From the NCBI RefSeq assembly GCF_035319885.1, contig NZ_CP141285.1, positions 1,178,001 to 1,242,000 of the forward strand: a stretch of DNA of 64,000 bases, given 5' to 3'. A program made the position numbers and the translations under genes. Shown piece by piece: positions 17,854 through 25,804 of this stretch. The notes under the pieces were generated by a model, which made no database searches, was not told the DNA's origin, and was given only the letters and a program-made list of their open reading frames with translations. The stretch is from Altererythrobacter sp. H2. Lineage in GTDB: Bacteria > Pseudomonadota > Alphaproteobacteria > Sphingomonadales > Sphingomonadaceae. How positions within the stretch are numbered: position 1 is the first letter of the stretch; each line of letters opens with the position of its first letter.

Positions 17854-17910
17854 TTACCGAGTATGCTCCGTAGGGATCTTCACCGACCTCGCTACTGAAC
17901 CATGAGACAT
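17854..17910 (-). CDS. 18-residue peptide ORF with perfect Shine-Dalgarno
   Basis: The ORF reads MSHGSVARSVKIPTEHTR and ends in TAA. It is preceded by AAAGGAGGTGATCCG, with GGAGG placed 7 nt before ATG. Positions 17912-17926 on the + strand read GGATCACCTCCTTTC, identical to the usual 3' end of alphaproteobacterial 16S rRNA, so the transcript could pair with the anti-SD tail over about 15 nt. The peptide is basic with no membrane segment. It is not rich in Leu, Ile or Val, so it does not look like an ilv attenuator peptide. Function unknown. Confidence 0.45.
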   Translation of the reverse strand: MSHGSVARSVKIPTEHTR

Positions 17911-18075
17911 CGGATCACCTCCTTTCGCGCTTGTGAGCCAGACCCCGCGTTTCACCGGGGGCCGAGAGCCGCGTGTGCCGCTGGCCTCAGGCCGGAATGT
18001 GAGTCAGATCGGCGCGCAAAACAAGCCTTGTATTAAAGTTTTCCCGCGTCAGAATCGCCCGCCTTGCCGCCAGCC

Positions 18076-18612
18076 TCACTGGCAGTCATCCACCACCCGG
18101 GTCACTTCCGGCCAGGACGGCAGGTAGAGCGCCGGCAGACCCGGCACTTCGACAGCAAACCGGCCGCGCGTATAGGCCATCGCCGCCAGCAGCGGATCGC
18201 GCGCGTTCAGCCGCGTGGCGACCGCGCCTTCCCGCGCACCGGCAGAGACGACGCGTTCAAGGGTGCGGGTCCGGATGGTGATGGTTCCCGCGCCCGGTGC
18301 GTTGCCGAGAGCGCGCAGTTCGACATCCCTTGCGGCGGTGCAGGTCAGCTGGAACAGGCGGCGGCCGTCCTGCCCCACGAAATCGGCCACGCTGTCCTGC
18401 CCGGTCAGGCGATGGACCCAGGTTCCCGGCGTGGCAGGCTCCAGATCCCATGCTGCCGCGGGCGGCGGGGCCAGCACCGGCGGCGGGTTGGGCCGGGGCG
18501 ACGGGGTGGCCACCGGCGGAGGTTCGGCCTGCGGCACCACGCGCCCGCAGGCCGCGAGCGCGCAGAGCGAAGCGAGGGATAGCGCGGATATGAGGATACG
18601 GCCGGTAGACAT
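18076..18612 (-). CDS. Putative lipoprotein with Pro-rich linker
   Basis: The 178-residue protein has a lipoprotein signal peptide (ILISALSLASLCALAAC, lipobox LAAC with Cys near residue 22). A proline-rich spacer (PPPVATPSPRPNPPPVLAPPP) is followed by a small domain of about 120 residues with two further Cys, which I do not recognise. It is presumably anchored in the outer or inner membrane. Start 18612 has GGAG 6 nt upstream; upstream in-frame ATGs lack a ribosome-binding site. It is divergent from tlyA. Confidence 0.75.
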   Translation of the reverse strand: MSTGRILISALSLASLCALAACGRVVPQAEPPPVATPSPRPNPPPVLAPPPAAAWDLEPATPGTWVHRLTGQDSVADFVGQDGRRLFQLTCTAARDVELRALGNAPGAGTITIRTRTLERVVSAGAREGAVATRLNARDPLLAAMAYTRGRFAVEVPGLPALYLPSWPEVTRVVDDCQ

Positions 18613-18664
18613 GCAAACTCCGTGTTTCATGTGGCAGTAATGCGCGCTAACCCCATTCGGGTCC

Positions 18665-19402
18665 ATGGCCAAGAAACAACGCCTCGATCAGATGCTCGTC
18701 GAACGCGGGCTGGTGGAAAGCCGCACCCGCGCGCAGGCGCTGGTGATGGCGGGGCTGGTGTTCAGCGGCGAACAGAAACTGGCCAAGCCGGGGCAACAGC
18801 TCGCGGTCGACCTGCCGCTGGAAGTGCGCGGGCGCGATCACCCGTGGGTCAGCCGGGGCGGGATCAAGCTGGCCCACGCGCTCGACCACTTCGCCCTCGA
18901 TCCGGCGGGCGCGGTGGCGATGGATATCGGCAGTTCGACCGGCGGGTTCACCGACGTGCTGCTGCAGAAAGGCGCGGCGCACGTGTTTGCCGTCGATTCC
19001 GGTACCAACCAGCTCGCCTGGAGCCTGCGACAGGACCCGCGCGTGACCGTGCTGGAGCAGACCAGTGCGCGGGTGCTGACGCGGGCACAGATTGATCGGC
19101 CCTGTGACTGGGTGGTGTGCGACGCCAGCTTCATCAGCCTGATGAAAGTACTGGCGCGCCCGTTCGAGCTGGCTGCCCCGCAGTGCCGCGCGGTGGCGCT
19201 GATCAAGCCGCAGTTCGAGGTGGGGCGCGAGGAAGTGGGCAAGGGCGGGGTGGTGCGCGATCCCACGCTCCACGCCCGCGTGTGCGACGAGGTGCGCGCC
19301 TGGTTCGAGGCGGGCGGCTGGCAGGTGCACGGGATTGTCAAAAGCCCGATCACCGGGCCGGAAGGAAACGTGGAGTTCCTCATTTCGGCGAAACGGGGCT
19401 AG
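18665..19402 (+). CDS. tlyA: TlyA-family rRNA methyltransferase (S4 + FtsJ domains)
   Basis: The 245-residue protein has an N-terminal S4 RNA-binding domain (QRLDQMLVERGLVESRTRAQALVMAGLV) and an FtsJ-like SAM domain with PWVSRGGIKLAHAL, MDIGSSTGGFTDVLLQKGA, VVCDASFISL and LIKPQFEVGREEVGKGGVVRD. In mycobacteria TlyA 2'-O-methylates 16S and 23S rRNA. The related bacterial 'hemolysin A' proteins probably do the same; a haemolytic role is doubtful. Confidence 0.92.
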   Translation: MAKKQRLDQMLVERGLVESRTRAQALVMAGLVFSGEQKLAKPGQQLAVDLPLEVRGRDHPWVSRGGIKLAHALDHFALDPAGAVAMDIGSSTGGFTDVLLQKGAAHVFAVDSGTNQLAWSLRQDPRVTVLEQTSARVLTRAQIDRPCDWVVCDASFISLMKVLARPFELAAPQCRAVALIKPQFEVGREEVGKGGVVRDPTLHARVCDEVRAWFEAGGWQVHGIVKSPITGPEGNVEFLISAKRG

Positions 19403-19434
19403 ATTCCGCCAGTTATCAGCGGACTGGTTGCGCC

Positions 19435-19467
19435 GGCGCCCGCTGCTTGGCACAAGGCGCGGGCGCC
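19435..19467 (+). terminator. GC-rich hairpin after tlyA
   Basis: Perfect 9-bp arms GGCGCCCGC and GCGGGCGCC are separated by 15 nt, 33 nt after the tlyA stop. No clear T-run follows, so it may be a Rho-independent-like stall site or only a structured spacer. Confidence 0.35.
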
Positions 19468-19501
19468 GAATCACGGCGCAGCCTGCCTTCGGGGAGAGAT
19501 A

Positions 19502-20056
19502 ATGAGCGGCCTTGCCTCGCAAGCCCAGATCCGCGCCAGCGTGCTTCGCTGGTCGCTGTTCACCGTGCCGGCATCCGTGCTGCTCGGTTCCTTTACTGGC
19601 CGGCTCAGTGGCAGCGGCGCGGGCAACCCCTGGTTCGACGCGCTGCAAAAGCCCGACATCTTTCCCGATCCGATGTGGTTCGGGATCGTCTGGGGCATAC
19701 TCTATGTGCTGATGGGCATTGCCGTGGCGCTGGTCGGCGCGGCCTGGGGCGCGCGCGGGCGCACGGCGGCGCTGGTCTCGTTCGCAGTGCTGTTCGTGCT
19801 CCTGCTGGGATGGAGCCCGCTGTTCTTCGCCCTGCACCAGATGACCTGGGCGCTGGTCCTGCTGGGGGTGATTGTCGCCGCCACCCTGATGACGGTGCTG
19901 CTGTTCGCCAGGGTGCGCAAGCTGGCGGCCTGGCTGATGGTGCCGCTGCTGGCCTGGACCAGCTTCGCCAGCCTGCTCAATTATGAATTCCTCCGCCTCA
20001 ATCCCGAATTCGACGGGGCCAATCCGACCCAGGCGCAGCAGCGGATCGAATTTTGA
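19502..20056 (+). CDS. TspO/MBR family tryptophan-rich sensory protein
   Basis: The 184-residue protein has five predicted membrane helices. Family features are GNPWFDALQKPDIFPDPMWFGIVWGILYVLMGIAVALV, LGWSPLFFALHQMTWAL and PLLAWTSFASLLNYEFLRLNP. TspO proteins bind porphyrins and regulate tetrapyrrole or stress responses in photosynthetic alphaproteobacteria. The N-terminus is somewhat longer than usual. A GGGGAGAGA ribosome-binding site precedes the start. Confidence 0.9.
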   Translation: MSGLASQAQIRASVLRWSLFTVPASVLLGSFTGRLSGSGAGNPWFDALQKPDIFPDPMWFGIVWGILYVLMGIAVALVGAAWGARGRTAALVSFAVLFVLLLGWSPLFFALHQMTWALVLLGVIVAATLMTVLLFARVRKLAAWLMVPLLAWTSFASLLNYEFLRLNPEFDGANPTQAQQRIEF

Positions 20057-20092
20057 GTTGAGGAATCGGCGCGCCCCGCCCACATAGGCGCG

Positions 20093-20338
20093 ATGCAAAG
20101 CCAGAACCCGATGATCGCCGATTTCGTCAAGCTGCTCAACGGGGCGGCAGGCACCTTTGCCGGCATGACCCGCGAAGCCCGCGAAAGCGCCCGCGAGCGC
20201 ATCCGCGAGACCATGGGCGGGATGGATTTCGTCTCCCGCGAGGAATTCGACGCGGTCAAGGTAATGGCCGCCAAGGCCCGCGAGGAGAACGAGAAACTCG
20301 CCGAGCGCCTGGCTGCACTGGAAGCAAAGCTGAAATAG
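20093..20338 (+). CDS. ubiK: UbiK/BMFP accessory factor
   Basis: This small (81-residue) helical protein matches the YqiC/UbiK family, which assists ubiquinone biosynthesis in proteobacteria. FVKLLNGAAGTFAGMTREARESARERIRETMGGMDFVSREEFDAVKVMAAKARE leads into a C-terminal coiled coil (EENEKLAERLAALEAKL). It lies 16 nt upstream of recO, apparently in one transcription unit. Confidence 0.85.
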   Translation: MQSQNPMIADFVKLLNGAAGTFAGMTREARESARERIRETMGGMDFVSREEFDAVKVMAAKAREENEKLAERLAALEAKLK

Positions 20339-20354
20339 CCGCGGGCCTGCGCGG

Positions 20355-20957
20355 ATGAACCTGTCCGCCCCCGCCATCCTTCTTGCTGCCCGGCAACACG
20401 GCGAGACTGCGGTCATCGCGCGGTTCCTGACGGAAGACCACGGGTTGGTGGCGGCCTATGTCGCGGGCGGACGCGGGCGGGTGTTGCGGCCTGTGGTCAT
20501 CCCGGGCAACCTGGTGGCGGTCGAACTCCGGTCGAAATCCGACAGCCAGTTGCCGTTTGCCCGGCTCGAGCTGGTCGAGAGCCGCGCCCCGTGGCTGGGC
20601 GAGCCGCTGCCCGCCGCCGCTATCGGCTGGGCCACGGCGCTCACCGCCAGCGCACTGCCCGAACGGTCGGTCTATGCCGGGCTTTACAACACGCTGGACG
20701 CGCTTCTTCGTGCGATCTGCCATGCCGGCAGCGCGCGAGGCTGGCTCCGCGGGCTGATCGCCTTCGAGGCGCTGCTGCTGCGCGAACTCGGTTACGGCGG
20801 GGGGGCGCCGCCTGCCGAAGCCGATCTTGCCGCGCTGCTCGAAATCCTTGCCCGGCAAGGCCCGCTGATCGAGCGCTACCTGCTTGCCGAGCGGAACCGC
20901 GATGTTATGGCCGCCCGCGATATCCTGCGGGACAGATTGGGGCGGATGACGGCATGA
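20355..20957 (+). CDS. recO: DNA repair protein RecO
   Basis: The 200-residue protein has the N-terminal OB-fold pattern of RecO ([38 protein letters not shown]...[14 protein letters not shown]), followed by the helical domain ([28 protein letters not shown]). RecO loads RecA at single-stranded gaps with RecR. It is slightly shorter than the E. coli protein, and the zinc-finger cysteines seen in some homologues are absent. Its stop overlaps the leuB start by 4 nt. Confidence 0.9.
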   Translation: MNLSAPAILLAARQHGETAVIARFLTEDHGLVAAYVAGGRGRVLRPVVIPGNLVAVELRSKSDSQLPFARLELVESRAPWLGEPLPAAAIGWATALTASALPERSVYAGLYNTLDALLRAICHAGSARGWLRGLIAFEALLLRELGYGGGAPPAEADLAALLEILARQGPLIERYLLAERNRDVMAARDILRDRLGRMTA

Positions 20958-22012
20958 AGATTGCAGTTCTGGCAGGCGACGGGATCGGCCCCGAGGTCAC
21001 GCATGAAGCGGTGCGGGTGCTTGAGGCGCTGGGCCTGCCCGGGCTGGAGCTGTCCGAGGGCGATGTCGGTGCCGCCGCTTACCGCGCGCACGGCCACCCG
21101 CTGCCCGAAGCAACGGTAGACCTTGCCCGCGCCAGTGACGCGGTGCTGTTCGGCGCGGTCGGCGATCCGGCCTGCGACCATCTCGAACGCGCCCTGCGGC
21201 CGGAACAGGCGGTGCTTGGCCTGCGCACGCATCTCACGCTGTTTGCCAACCTGCGCCCGGCGAAGGCTTTTGCGGGGCTGGAGGAACTCTCTGCCCTGCG
21301 GCCCGAAATTGCCCGCAAAATCGACCTGCTGATCGTGCGCGAACTCAATGGCGATGTCTATTTCGGCGACAAGGGCCACCGCACGCTCGATGACGGGCGG
21401 CGGCAGGGGTGGGACATGATGGCCTATGCCGAAGACGAGGTGCGCCGCATCGCCCATCTCGCCTTCCGCGCGGCGCAGGGCCGGGGCAAGCGCCTGACCA
21501 GCGTCGACAAGGCCAATGTGCTCGAAACCAGCCAGCTGTGGCGCGACGTGGTGATCGAGGTTGCCGCCGACTATCCCGATATCGCGCTCGACCACATGTA
21601 TGTCGATAATGCCGCAATGCAGCTGGTCCGCGCCCCTGGCGCGTTCGACGTGGTGCTGACCGGTAACCTGTTCGGCGACATCCTGTCCGACCAGGCCAGC
21701 ATGTGCGTGGGCTCGATCGGCCTGCTCGCGAGCGCCAGCCTGGGCGAGCGGCAGACCGATTATGGCACGTTCGGCCTGTACGAGCCGATCCACGGCAGCG
21801 CGCCCGACATTGCCGGGCAGGGGAAGGCCAACCCGATGGCGGCCATCCTCAGCGCGGCAATGATGCTGCGCCACAGCTTCGGGCGCGAGACCGAGGCGGC
21901 GCGGATCGAAGCGGCGGTGGCCCGCGCGCTGGCTGACGGCGTGCGCGGCGGTGACCTCGGCGGCAGCGCCGGGACCTGCGCAATCGGTGATGCGGTGCTG
22001 GAGCGGCTGTGA
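20954..22012 (+). CDS. leuB: 3-isopropylmalate dehydrogenase
   Basis: The 352-residue enzyme oxidises and decarboxylates 3-isopropylmalate with NAD+ in leucine synthesis. Family motifs are [72 protein letters not shown] and the NAD-binding [19 protein letters not shown]. The start overlaps recO and the stop overlaps the following glycosyltransferase start (GTGA), so ubiK-recO-leuB-GT2 looks like one transcript. Confidence 0.96.
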   Translation: MKIAVLAGDGIGPEVTHEAVRVLEALGLPGLELSEGDVGAAAYRAHGHPLPEATVDLARASDAVLFGAVGDPACDHLERALRPEQAVLGLRTHLTLFANLRPAKAFAGLEELSALRPEIARKIDLLIVRELNGDVYFGDKGHRTLDDGRRQGWDMMAYAEDEVRRIAHLAFRAAQGRGKRLTSVDKANVLETSQLWRDVVIEVAADYPDIALDHMYVDNAAMQLVRAPGAFDVVLTGNLFGDILSDQASMCVGSIGLLASASLGERQTDYGTFGLYEPIHGSAPDIAGQGKANPMAAILSAAMMLRHSFGRETEAARIEAAVARALADGVRGGDLGGSAGTCAIGDAVLERL

Positions 22013-23100
22013 GCCTGCGGCTCGCCATCATCCTCCCTACCCTTGAAGAGCGCGAGAACCTCGCGCCCCTGATCGCCCGGATCGATGCCGCGCTGGCGGG
22101 CATCGCCTGGGAAGCGATCGTGGTCGACGATGACAGCGCCGACGGCACGGCCGAGGAAGCGCGCCGGATCGGGCGGCTCGACCCGCGCGTGCGGGTGATC
22201 CAGCGGATCGGGCGGCGCGGGCTGGCCTCGGCCGCGATTGAGGGGATGTGCGCCACCGCTGCCCCGTTCGTGGCGGTGATGGACGCCGACCATCAGCACG
22301 ATCCGGTGCTGCTGCCCGCGATGCTGGCCGGGGTGGAGGGCGGCCATGCAGACGTGGCGGTGGCTTCGCGCTTTGCTCCGGGTGCCAGCACGGCAGGCTG
22401 GCACGCGCCCGAGCGGGAGCGGCTTTCGGGGCTGGGCAATGCGCTGGTCCGGCTGGCCACGGGCGAGCGGCTGAGCGACCCGCTGAGCGGCTATTTCCTG
22501 CTGCGGAGCGACCTTGCCCGCGCGCTCGCCCCGCGGCTGTCGGGGATCGGCTTCAAGCTCCTGCTCGACATTCTTGCCAGTGCGGCCGAGCCGCTGCGGG
22601 TGCGCGAGTTCCCGCTTGCCTTCGCCGCGCGGCGCTCCGGCACCAGCAAGCTGGAACCGGCGATCCTGCTCGATTTCCTCGCGGGGATTTATGATCGCTG
22701 GCTGGGGCGGATCATCCCCACCCGGTTCGCCCTGTTCGGCACGGTCGGCGCGCTGGGCGTCGGGGTTCATCTGGCGGTGCTGGCGCTGCTCTACCCGGGC
22801 ATGACAAACCTGTTCTGGCAGGCGCAGGCGCTGGCGACCTTCGTGGCGATGACCGGCAATTTCCTGCTCAACAATGCGCTGACCTATCGTGACCGGCAGT
22901 TGAGCGGGGTGCGGGCCATGCTGGCCGGGTGGGCGGGCTTCTGCGCCACCTGCGCTGTCGGTGCCCTGGCCAACGTCGCAGTCGCCAGTCTGCTGGAAGC
23001 GCGCGGGGTTTACTGGCTGCTGGCGGGCGCAGCGGGGATCGTGGTCGGCGCGGTGTGGAATTATGCCTTGTCGAGCCGGTTCGTGTGGGGGCGGTACTAG
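22009..23100 (+). CDS. Family 2 glycosyltransferase fused to GtrA membrane domain
   Basis: The 363-residue protein starts with GTG overlapping the leuB stop. The N-terminal GT2 domain ([45 protein letters not shown]) resembles polyprenyl-phosphate mannose/glucose synthases (DPM1-like). From about residue 240 four hydrophobic helices form a GtrA domain ([16 protein letters not shown]...[14 protein letters not shown]...[11 protein letters not shown]). Such fusions make and possibly flip polyprenyl-phosphate sugars for cell-surface glycans, which suits the convergent GT39-type gene downstream. Confidence 0.9.
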   Translation: MSLRLAIILPTLEERENLAPLIARIDAALAGIAWEAIVVDDDSADGTAEEARRIGRLDPRVRVIQRIGRRGLASAAIEGMCATAAPFVAVMDADHQHDPVLLPAMLAGVEGGHADVAVASRFAPGASTAGWHAPERERLSGLGNALVRLATGERLSDPLSGYFLLRSDLARALAPRLSGIGFKLLLDILASAAEPLRVREFPLAFAARRSGTSKLEPAILLDFLAGIYDRWLGRIIPTRFALFGTVGALGVGVHLAVLALLYPGMTNLFWQAQALATFVAMTGNFLLNNALTYRDRQLSGVRAMLAGWAGFCATCAVGALANVAVASLLEARGVYWLLAGAAGIVVGAVWNYALSSRFVWGRY

Positions 23101-23148
23101 AGCGTATCGAGCTAGGTGGGATCACCTGGCGACTCGGAAAACGCTCTA
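23098..23148. terminator. Inverted repeat between convergent glycosyltransferase genes
   Basis: TAGAGCGT (starting at the stop codon of the GT2 gene) and ACGCTCTA are 8-bp perfect arms around 35 nt. They lie exactly between two convergent genes and include the stop codons of both. The structure may serve as a bidirectional terminator or be a dispersed repeat; no clear T-tract is seen. Confidence 0.4.
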
Positions 23149-24420
23149 GCGCCAGCTGTCGAGCCACATCCACTGCTCGAAAGCATATTCATCGGCTAGC
23201 GGCGCCCCTGACAGGATCGGGTAGAACCACGCGAACAGCGCGAGGCTGGCGGCAGGCAGGCCCAGCGCCAGCCAGCGCGTGCCCCGCTGCCAGAACCCGT
23301 CCAGCAGCAGCGCGAGCGCCGCCAGCAGGAACAGGTTGGGCAGGAAGTAGTGGTAATAGAACTGCACCGGCTTGGGAGCGACCAGCCACATACCGAGCGA
23401 AACGGCATAGAAGATCGCCACGCCCAGCGCGTCCCACCGCCGCCGGGCAAGGCCGGTCCACAGGCACCAGGCCAGTGCGGGAAGGCCGGCGAGCATCGTC
23501 AGCGGGTTGCCCAGCAGCAGGATGCCGCGCTGTGCGCCCGCGACCAGTTCATAGAGATACCAGATCGGGCGGATGTTCAGCACCCATTGCGGCCAGCTTG
23601 ACTGGTAGGGATGGGCCTCGGTCACGCTCTGCTGGAGCGCGATGATCTCGCGGTGCAGCGCCAGGAACGAGGCCGGATCAAGCGATTGCCCCCCGATCGC
23701 CGCGACGGGCAGGAACGTCGCCCAGTAGACCAAGAGCGGGATCAGCCCGAGCCATACCGCAGCCTCTGCCAGCGACACGCCCGGGACCGGGATTCCCCGC
23801 TCGCTCAACAGCAGGCGCCGCCGCCCCGCGGTCAATCGGGCGACCAGGAATGCCAGGCCCGGCAGCGCGAGCAGCGGCGCGACATTCCACTTCGAAGCGA
23901 GCGACAGCCCCAGCATCACGCCGGCCAGCGCCATCCGCCAGCGCCCGGTCTCCGGCTGGCGCATGGCGGCCGCCAGTTGCCACAGGGCAAGGGCGAGGAA
24001 CAGCGCCATGAACACGTCGAGCATGGCGATCCGCGCCTGCACGTAAAGGAATCCGCCGCTGGCCAGCAGGGTGCCGTAGGTGAGCGTCGCAAACCTGGCC
24101 TGGCTGGCGAACCACAGGGCGCGCATGGCGGCAAACAGGGTCAGGCTGCCCGCCAGCGCCGGCATGGTCCGCCAGCCGGTCGGGGAATCGCCGATCAGCG
24201 CGATGCCGAGCGCAATCAGTTCCTTGCCCAGCGGGGGATGCTCGCGGTTGAGCCAGCCGACCCCCTCCAGCAGCGCGCGGGCGGCAGGCACGTAATGCAC
24301 TTCGTCGAAATAGGGAGCAGGTGGCAACCCGATCCGCACCAGCACCAGCGCCAGGAAGGCCAGGGCGATCAGCGCGCACGCGATCACCGGATCGCGGGGT
24401 GGGGCGTTCGGCTGGCTCAT
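23146..24420 (-). CDS. GT39-like polyprenyl-phosphate mannosyltransferase, membrane protein
   Basis: The ~424-residue polytopic membrane protein has an N-terminal catalytic loop LPPAPYFDEVHYVPAARALLEG and NREHPPLGKELIALGIALIGDSPTGWR, characteristic of protein O-mannosyltransferase/GT39 enzymes (Asp-Glu after the first helix). About ten further hydrophobic segments follow. It probably transfers a sugar from a polyprenyl-phosphate donor, possibly that made by the adjacent GT2-GtrA protein. Start 24420 has GAGGG upstream; ATG 24444 is an alternative. Confidence 0.85.
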   Translation of the reverse strand: MSQPNAPPRDPVIACALIALAFLALVLVRIGLPPAPYFDEVHYVPAARALLEGVGWLNREHPPLGKELIALGIALIGDSPTGWRTMPALAGSLTLFAAMRALWFASQARFATLTYGTLLASGGFLYVQARIAMLDVFMALFLALALWQLAAAMRQPETGRWRMALAGVMLGLSLASKWNVAPLLALPGLAFLVARLTAGRRRLLLSERGIPVPGVSLAEAAVWLGLIPLLVYWATFLPVAAIGGQSLDPASFLALHREIIALQQSVTEAHPYQSSWPQWVLNIRPIWYLYELVAGAQRGILLLGNPLTMLAGLPALAWCLWTGLARRRWDALGVAIFYAVSLGMWLVAPKPVQFYYHYFLPNLFLLAALALLLDGFWQRGTRWLALGLPAASLALFAWFYPILSGAPLADEYAFEQWMWLDSWR

Positions 24421-24481
24421 CAGCCCTCTGGATAGGTCGGGCAAAAAAAGCGGGCAAGCGGCGATCTGCCCGAGATTCTAC

Positions 24482-24525
24482 ATTTATTACGTAATAATAT
24501 GGTATTTATTACGTAATAATACGGT
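24482..24525. promoter_or_regulatory. Tandem 22-bp AT-rich repeat with palindromic core
   Basis: Two adjacent 22-bp units, differing at one position, each contain the perfect palindrome TTATTACGTAATAA. The spacing of exactly 22 bp places both palindromes on the same DNA face. They are strikingly AT-rich for this genome. They sit between the GT39 gene (minus strand) and a small Cys-rich ORF (plus strand), so a transcription factor operator is likely. Confidence 0.5.
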
Positions 24526-24610
24526 GCTATCGGCGCTCCCGGGATGGGGCACGTCGCAACACATCCAGTGCACGCAGGTCGAGCAGGGTCGCTTAACCGC
24601 AGAGTGCCAC

Positions 24611-24766
24611 ATGACTGACAAATTGATGTGCCGGGTGTTCGGACACCGGGTAAACAGGAAACGAGTGCGCCGTTTTGGCGAGACGTTCGTCGGCCGGTGC
24701 CGGCGATGCAACGCCAAGATGGAAAAGGCCGACCAGACCTGGCAACTGCTCGACGACGCCACCTAG
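24611..24766 (+). CDS. Small Cys/His-rich protein (DUF1660-like)
   Basis: The 51-residue protein has one CxxC pair near the middle (GRCRRCNAKM) preceded by MCRVFGHR, giving a C-x4-H...C-x2-C zinc-ribbon-like pattern reminiscent of the small DUF1660 proteins. It is strongly basic. The ribosome-binding site is weak. The tandem palindromic repeat at 24482-24525 lies about 85 bp upstream. Confidence 0.5.
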   Translation: MTDKLMCRVFGHRVNRKRVRRFGETFVGRCRRCNAKMEKADQTWQLLDDAT

Positions 24767-24773
24767 GCGGCCG

Positions 24774-25166
24774 TCAGGCGGCTGCCTGCGCGCGTCGCTC
24801 CAGCCACCATAACCGTGCGACCATTGCCAGCAGACCGATGCTGGCCGTAGCGGCAACGAACAGCACCCATGGAAGAGGGTTCATTCCGGCCGATCGCGAG
24901 CGCGGTACGATGAAGAACAATGCGAGGCTGACTGCGATCAGCAGGTCGTACCATACCTGCGTTCCCCAGAAGTTCATGGTGTGGTTGACCACCACGGCCA
25001 TCACCCCTTCCTGCGCGATGGTAAAAGCGCTGAAGGCGGCAAAGGCGGCGAACAGCACAGCGGCCAGTTCGGGCGAACCGATCGCGCTGCGGGCGGTCAG
25101 GATGCGCACCAGCACCGGGCCGGCGGCGGCCGCTCCGATCACGAACAGCCAGGTTTCCATATCCAT
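24774..25166 (-). CDS. Four-helix membrane protein of unknown function
   Basis: The 130-residue protein has four predicted membrane helices (around 5-22, 32-52, 70-88 and 95-118), with polar loop features VVVNHTMNFWGTQVWYD between helices 2 and 3. I do not recognise the family. It starts 7 nt after GGAGA and is divergent from a TetR regulator; the intergenic region contains two perfect TetR-like operators, so this gene is the probable target. Confidence 0.65.
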   Translation of the reverse strand: MDMETWLFVIGAAAAGPVLVRILTARSAIGSPELAAVLFAAFAAFSAFTIAQEGVMAVVVNHTMNFWGTQVWYDLLIAVSLALFFIVPRSRSAGMNPLPWVLFVAATASIGLLAMVARLWWLERRAQAAA

Positions 25167-25187
25167 GATCCATCTCCCCGAGTCGAG

Positions 25188-25231
25188 TGTAGCACTTGCT
25201 ACAGTTGTAGCTATGTGTAGCAGTTGCTACA
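25188..25231. promoter_or_regulatory. Pair of TetR-type operators
   Basis: Two 16-bp inverted repeats, TGTAGCA-CT-TGCTACA (25188-25203) and TGTAGCA-GT-TGCTACA (25216-25231), have perfect 7-bp arms and centres 28 bp apart. They lie in the 72-bp gap between the membrane protein gene and tetR, the second one ending 7 bp before the TetR ATG. This arrangement predicts autorepression and repression of the divergent gene. Confidence 0.75.
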
Positions 25232-25238
25232 AGAGGGC

Positions 25239-25793
25239 ATGACCGCGCCCCGCTTGTCCCGCGAAACGCTGCTGCCGCGCCTCGCCGCGCATGTCATGGC
25301 GCATGGGCTGGCCGACGCCAGCCTGCGCCCGCTCGCCCGCGCAGCTGGCACGAGCGACCGGATGCTGCTGTACCATTTCGGCAGCAAGGAACGGTTGATG
25401 GCGGACCTGCTGGCCCATCTGGCCGCACAGTTTGCGGCCGCGCTCGACCAGGCCTTTCCCGCCGCCCGCGCCGCCTCGCGGCAGGACTGCATTGCGCAGG
25501 TTCTGGCGATAACCGGTGAAGGTGCGTTCCAGCCGTTCATGCGCGTATGGTGGGACATCGTCTCCGGCTGTGCGAGCGGCAATGCGGCCTATCTGGAGGC
25601 GGCGGGCCTGATCATGGACGGGCTGCTGCAATGGATCATCGATCACCTGCCCGAGAGCGATCCCGACCCGCAGTCCGGCGCGCGGATGGTGCTGACCTAT
25701 ATCGAAGGTGCGCAGATGCTCGCCGCGGTCGGGCGGGCGGACATTCCGCGCGCAGGCCTCGCCTCGCTTGCAGGGGCACCGCGCCCGTCCTAA
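25239..25793 (+). CDS. TetR/AcrR-family transcriptional regulator
   Basis: The 184-residue protein has an N-terminal TetR HTH (LSRETLLPRLAAHVMAHGLADASLRPLARAAGTSDRMLLYHFGSKERLMADLLAHL) and a ligand-binding C-terminal domain. ATG 25239 was chosen, with AAGAGGG upstream, over TTG 25224. Two perfect palindromic operators lie directly upstream. The probable targets are itself and the divergent four-helix membrane protein. Confidence 0.88.
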   Translation: MTAPRLSRETLLPRLAAHVMAHGLADASLRPLARAAGTSDRMLLYHFGSKERLMADLLAHLAAQFAAALDQAFPAARAASRQDCIAQVLAITGEGAFQPFMRVWWDIVSGCASGNAAYLEAAGLIMDGLLQWIIDHLPESDPDPQSGARMVLTYIEGAQMLAAVGRADIPRAGLASLAGAPRPS

Positions 25794-25804
25794 GGCGCTG
25801 CCCT

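Larger units (their letters stand above)
17750..17930 (-). ncRNA. Putative structured small RNA or mRNA encoding an 18-residue peptide
   Basis: Read on the reverse strand, this segment begins with an exceptionally strong ribosome-binding site and a short ORF. It continues with a TACTCGG/CCGAGTA hairpin (17840-17866) spanning the end of that ORF and an AGCGGC/GCCGCT hairpin (about 17810-17827), and ends in a strong intrinsic terminator (17750-17798). The 5' end is not determined. Further hairpin-forming sequence extends upstream to about 17990. It lies between a lipoprotein gene and ilvE, both on the same strand. I do not recognise an Rfam family. Confidence 0.5.

Noticed and set aside
17469-17910. 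The 18-residue ORF as an ilvE attenuation leader
   Set aside because: The peptide has only two Val and one Ile and no Leu run. A terminator and about 280 bp of repeats separate it from ilvE.
17912-17926. Possible 16S rRNA fragment (matches the 3' end)
   Set aside because: Only 15 nt match and no other rRNA sequence is nearby. It is better explained as an extended Shine-Dalgarno on the opposite strand.
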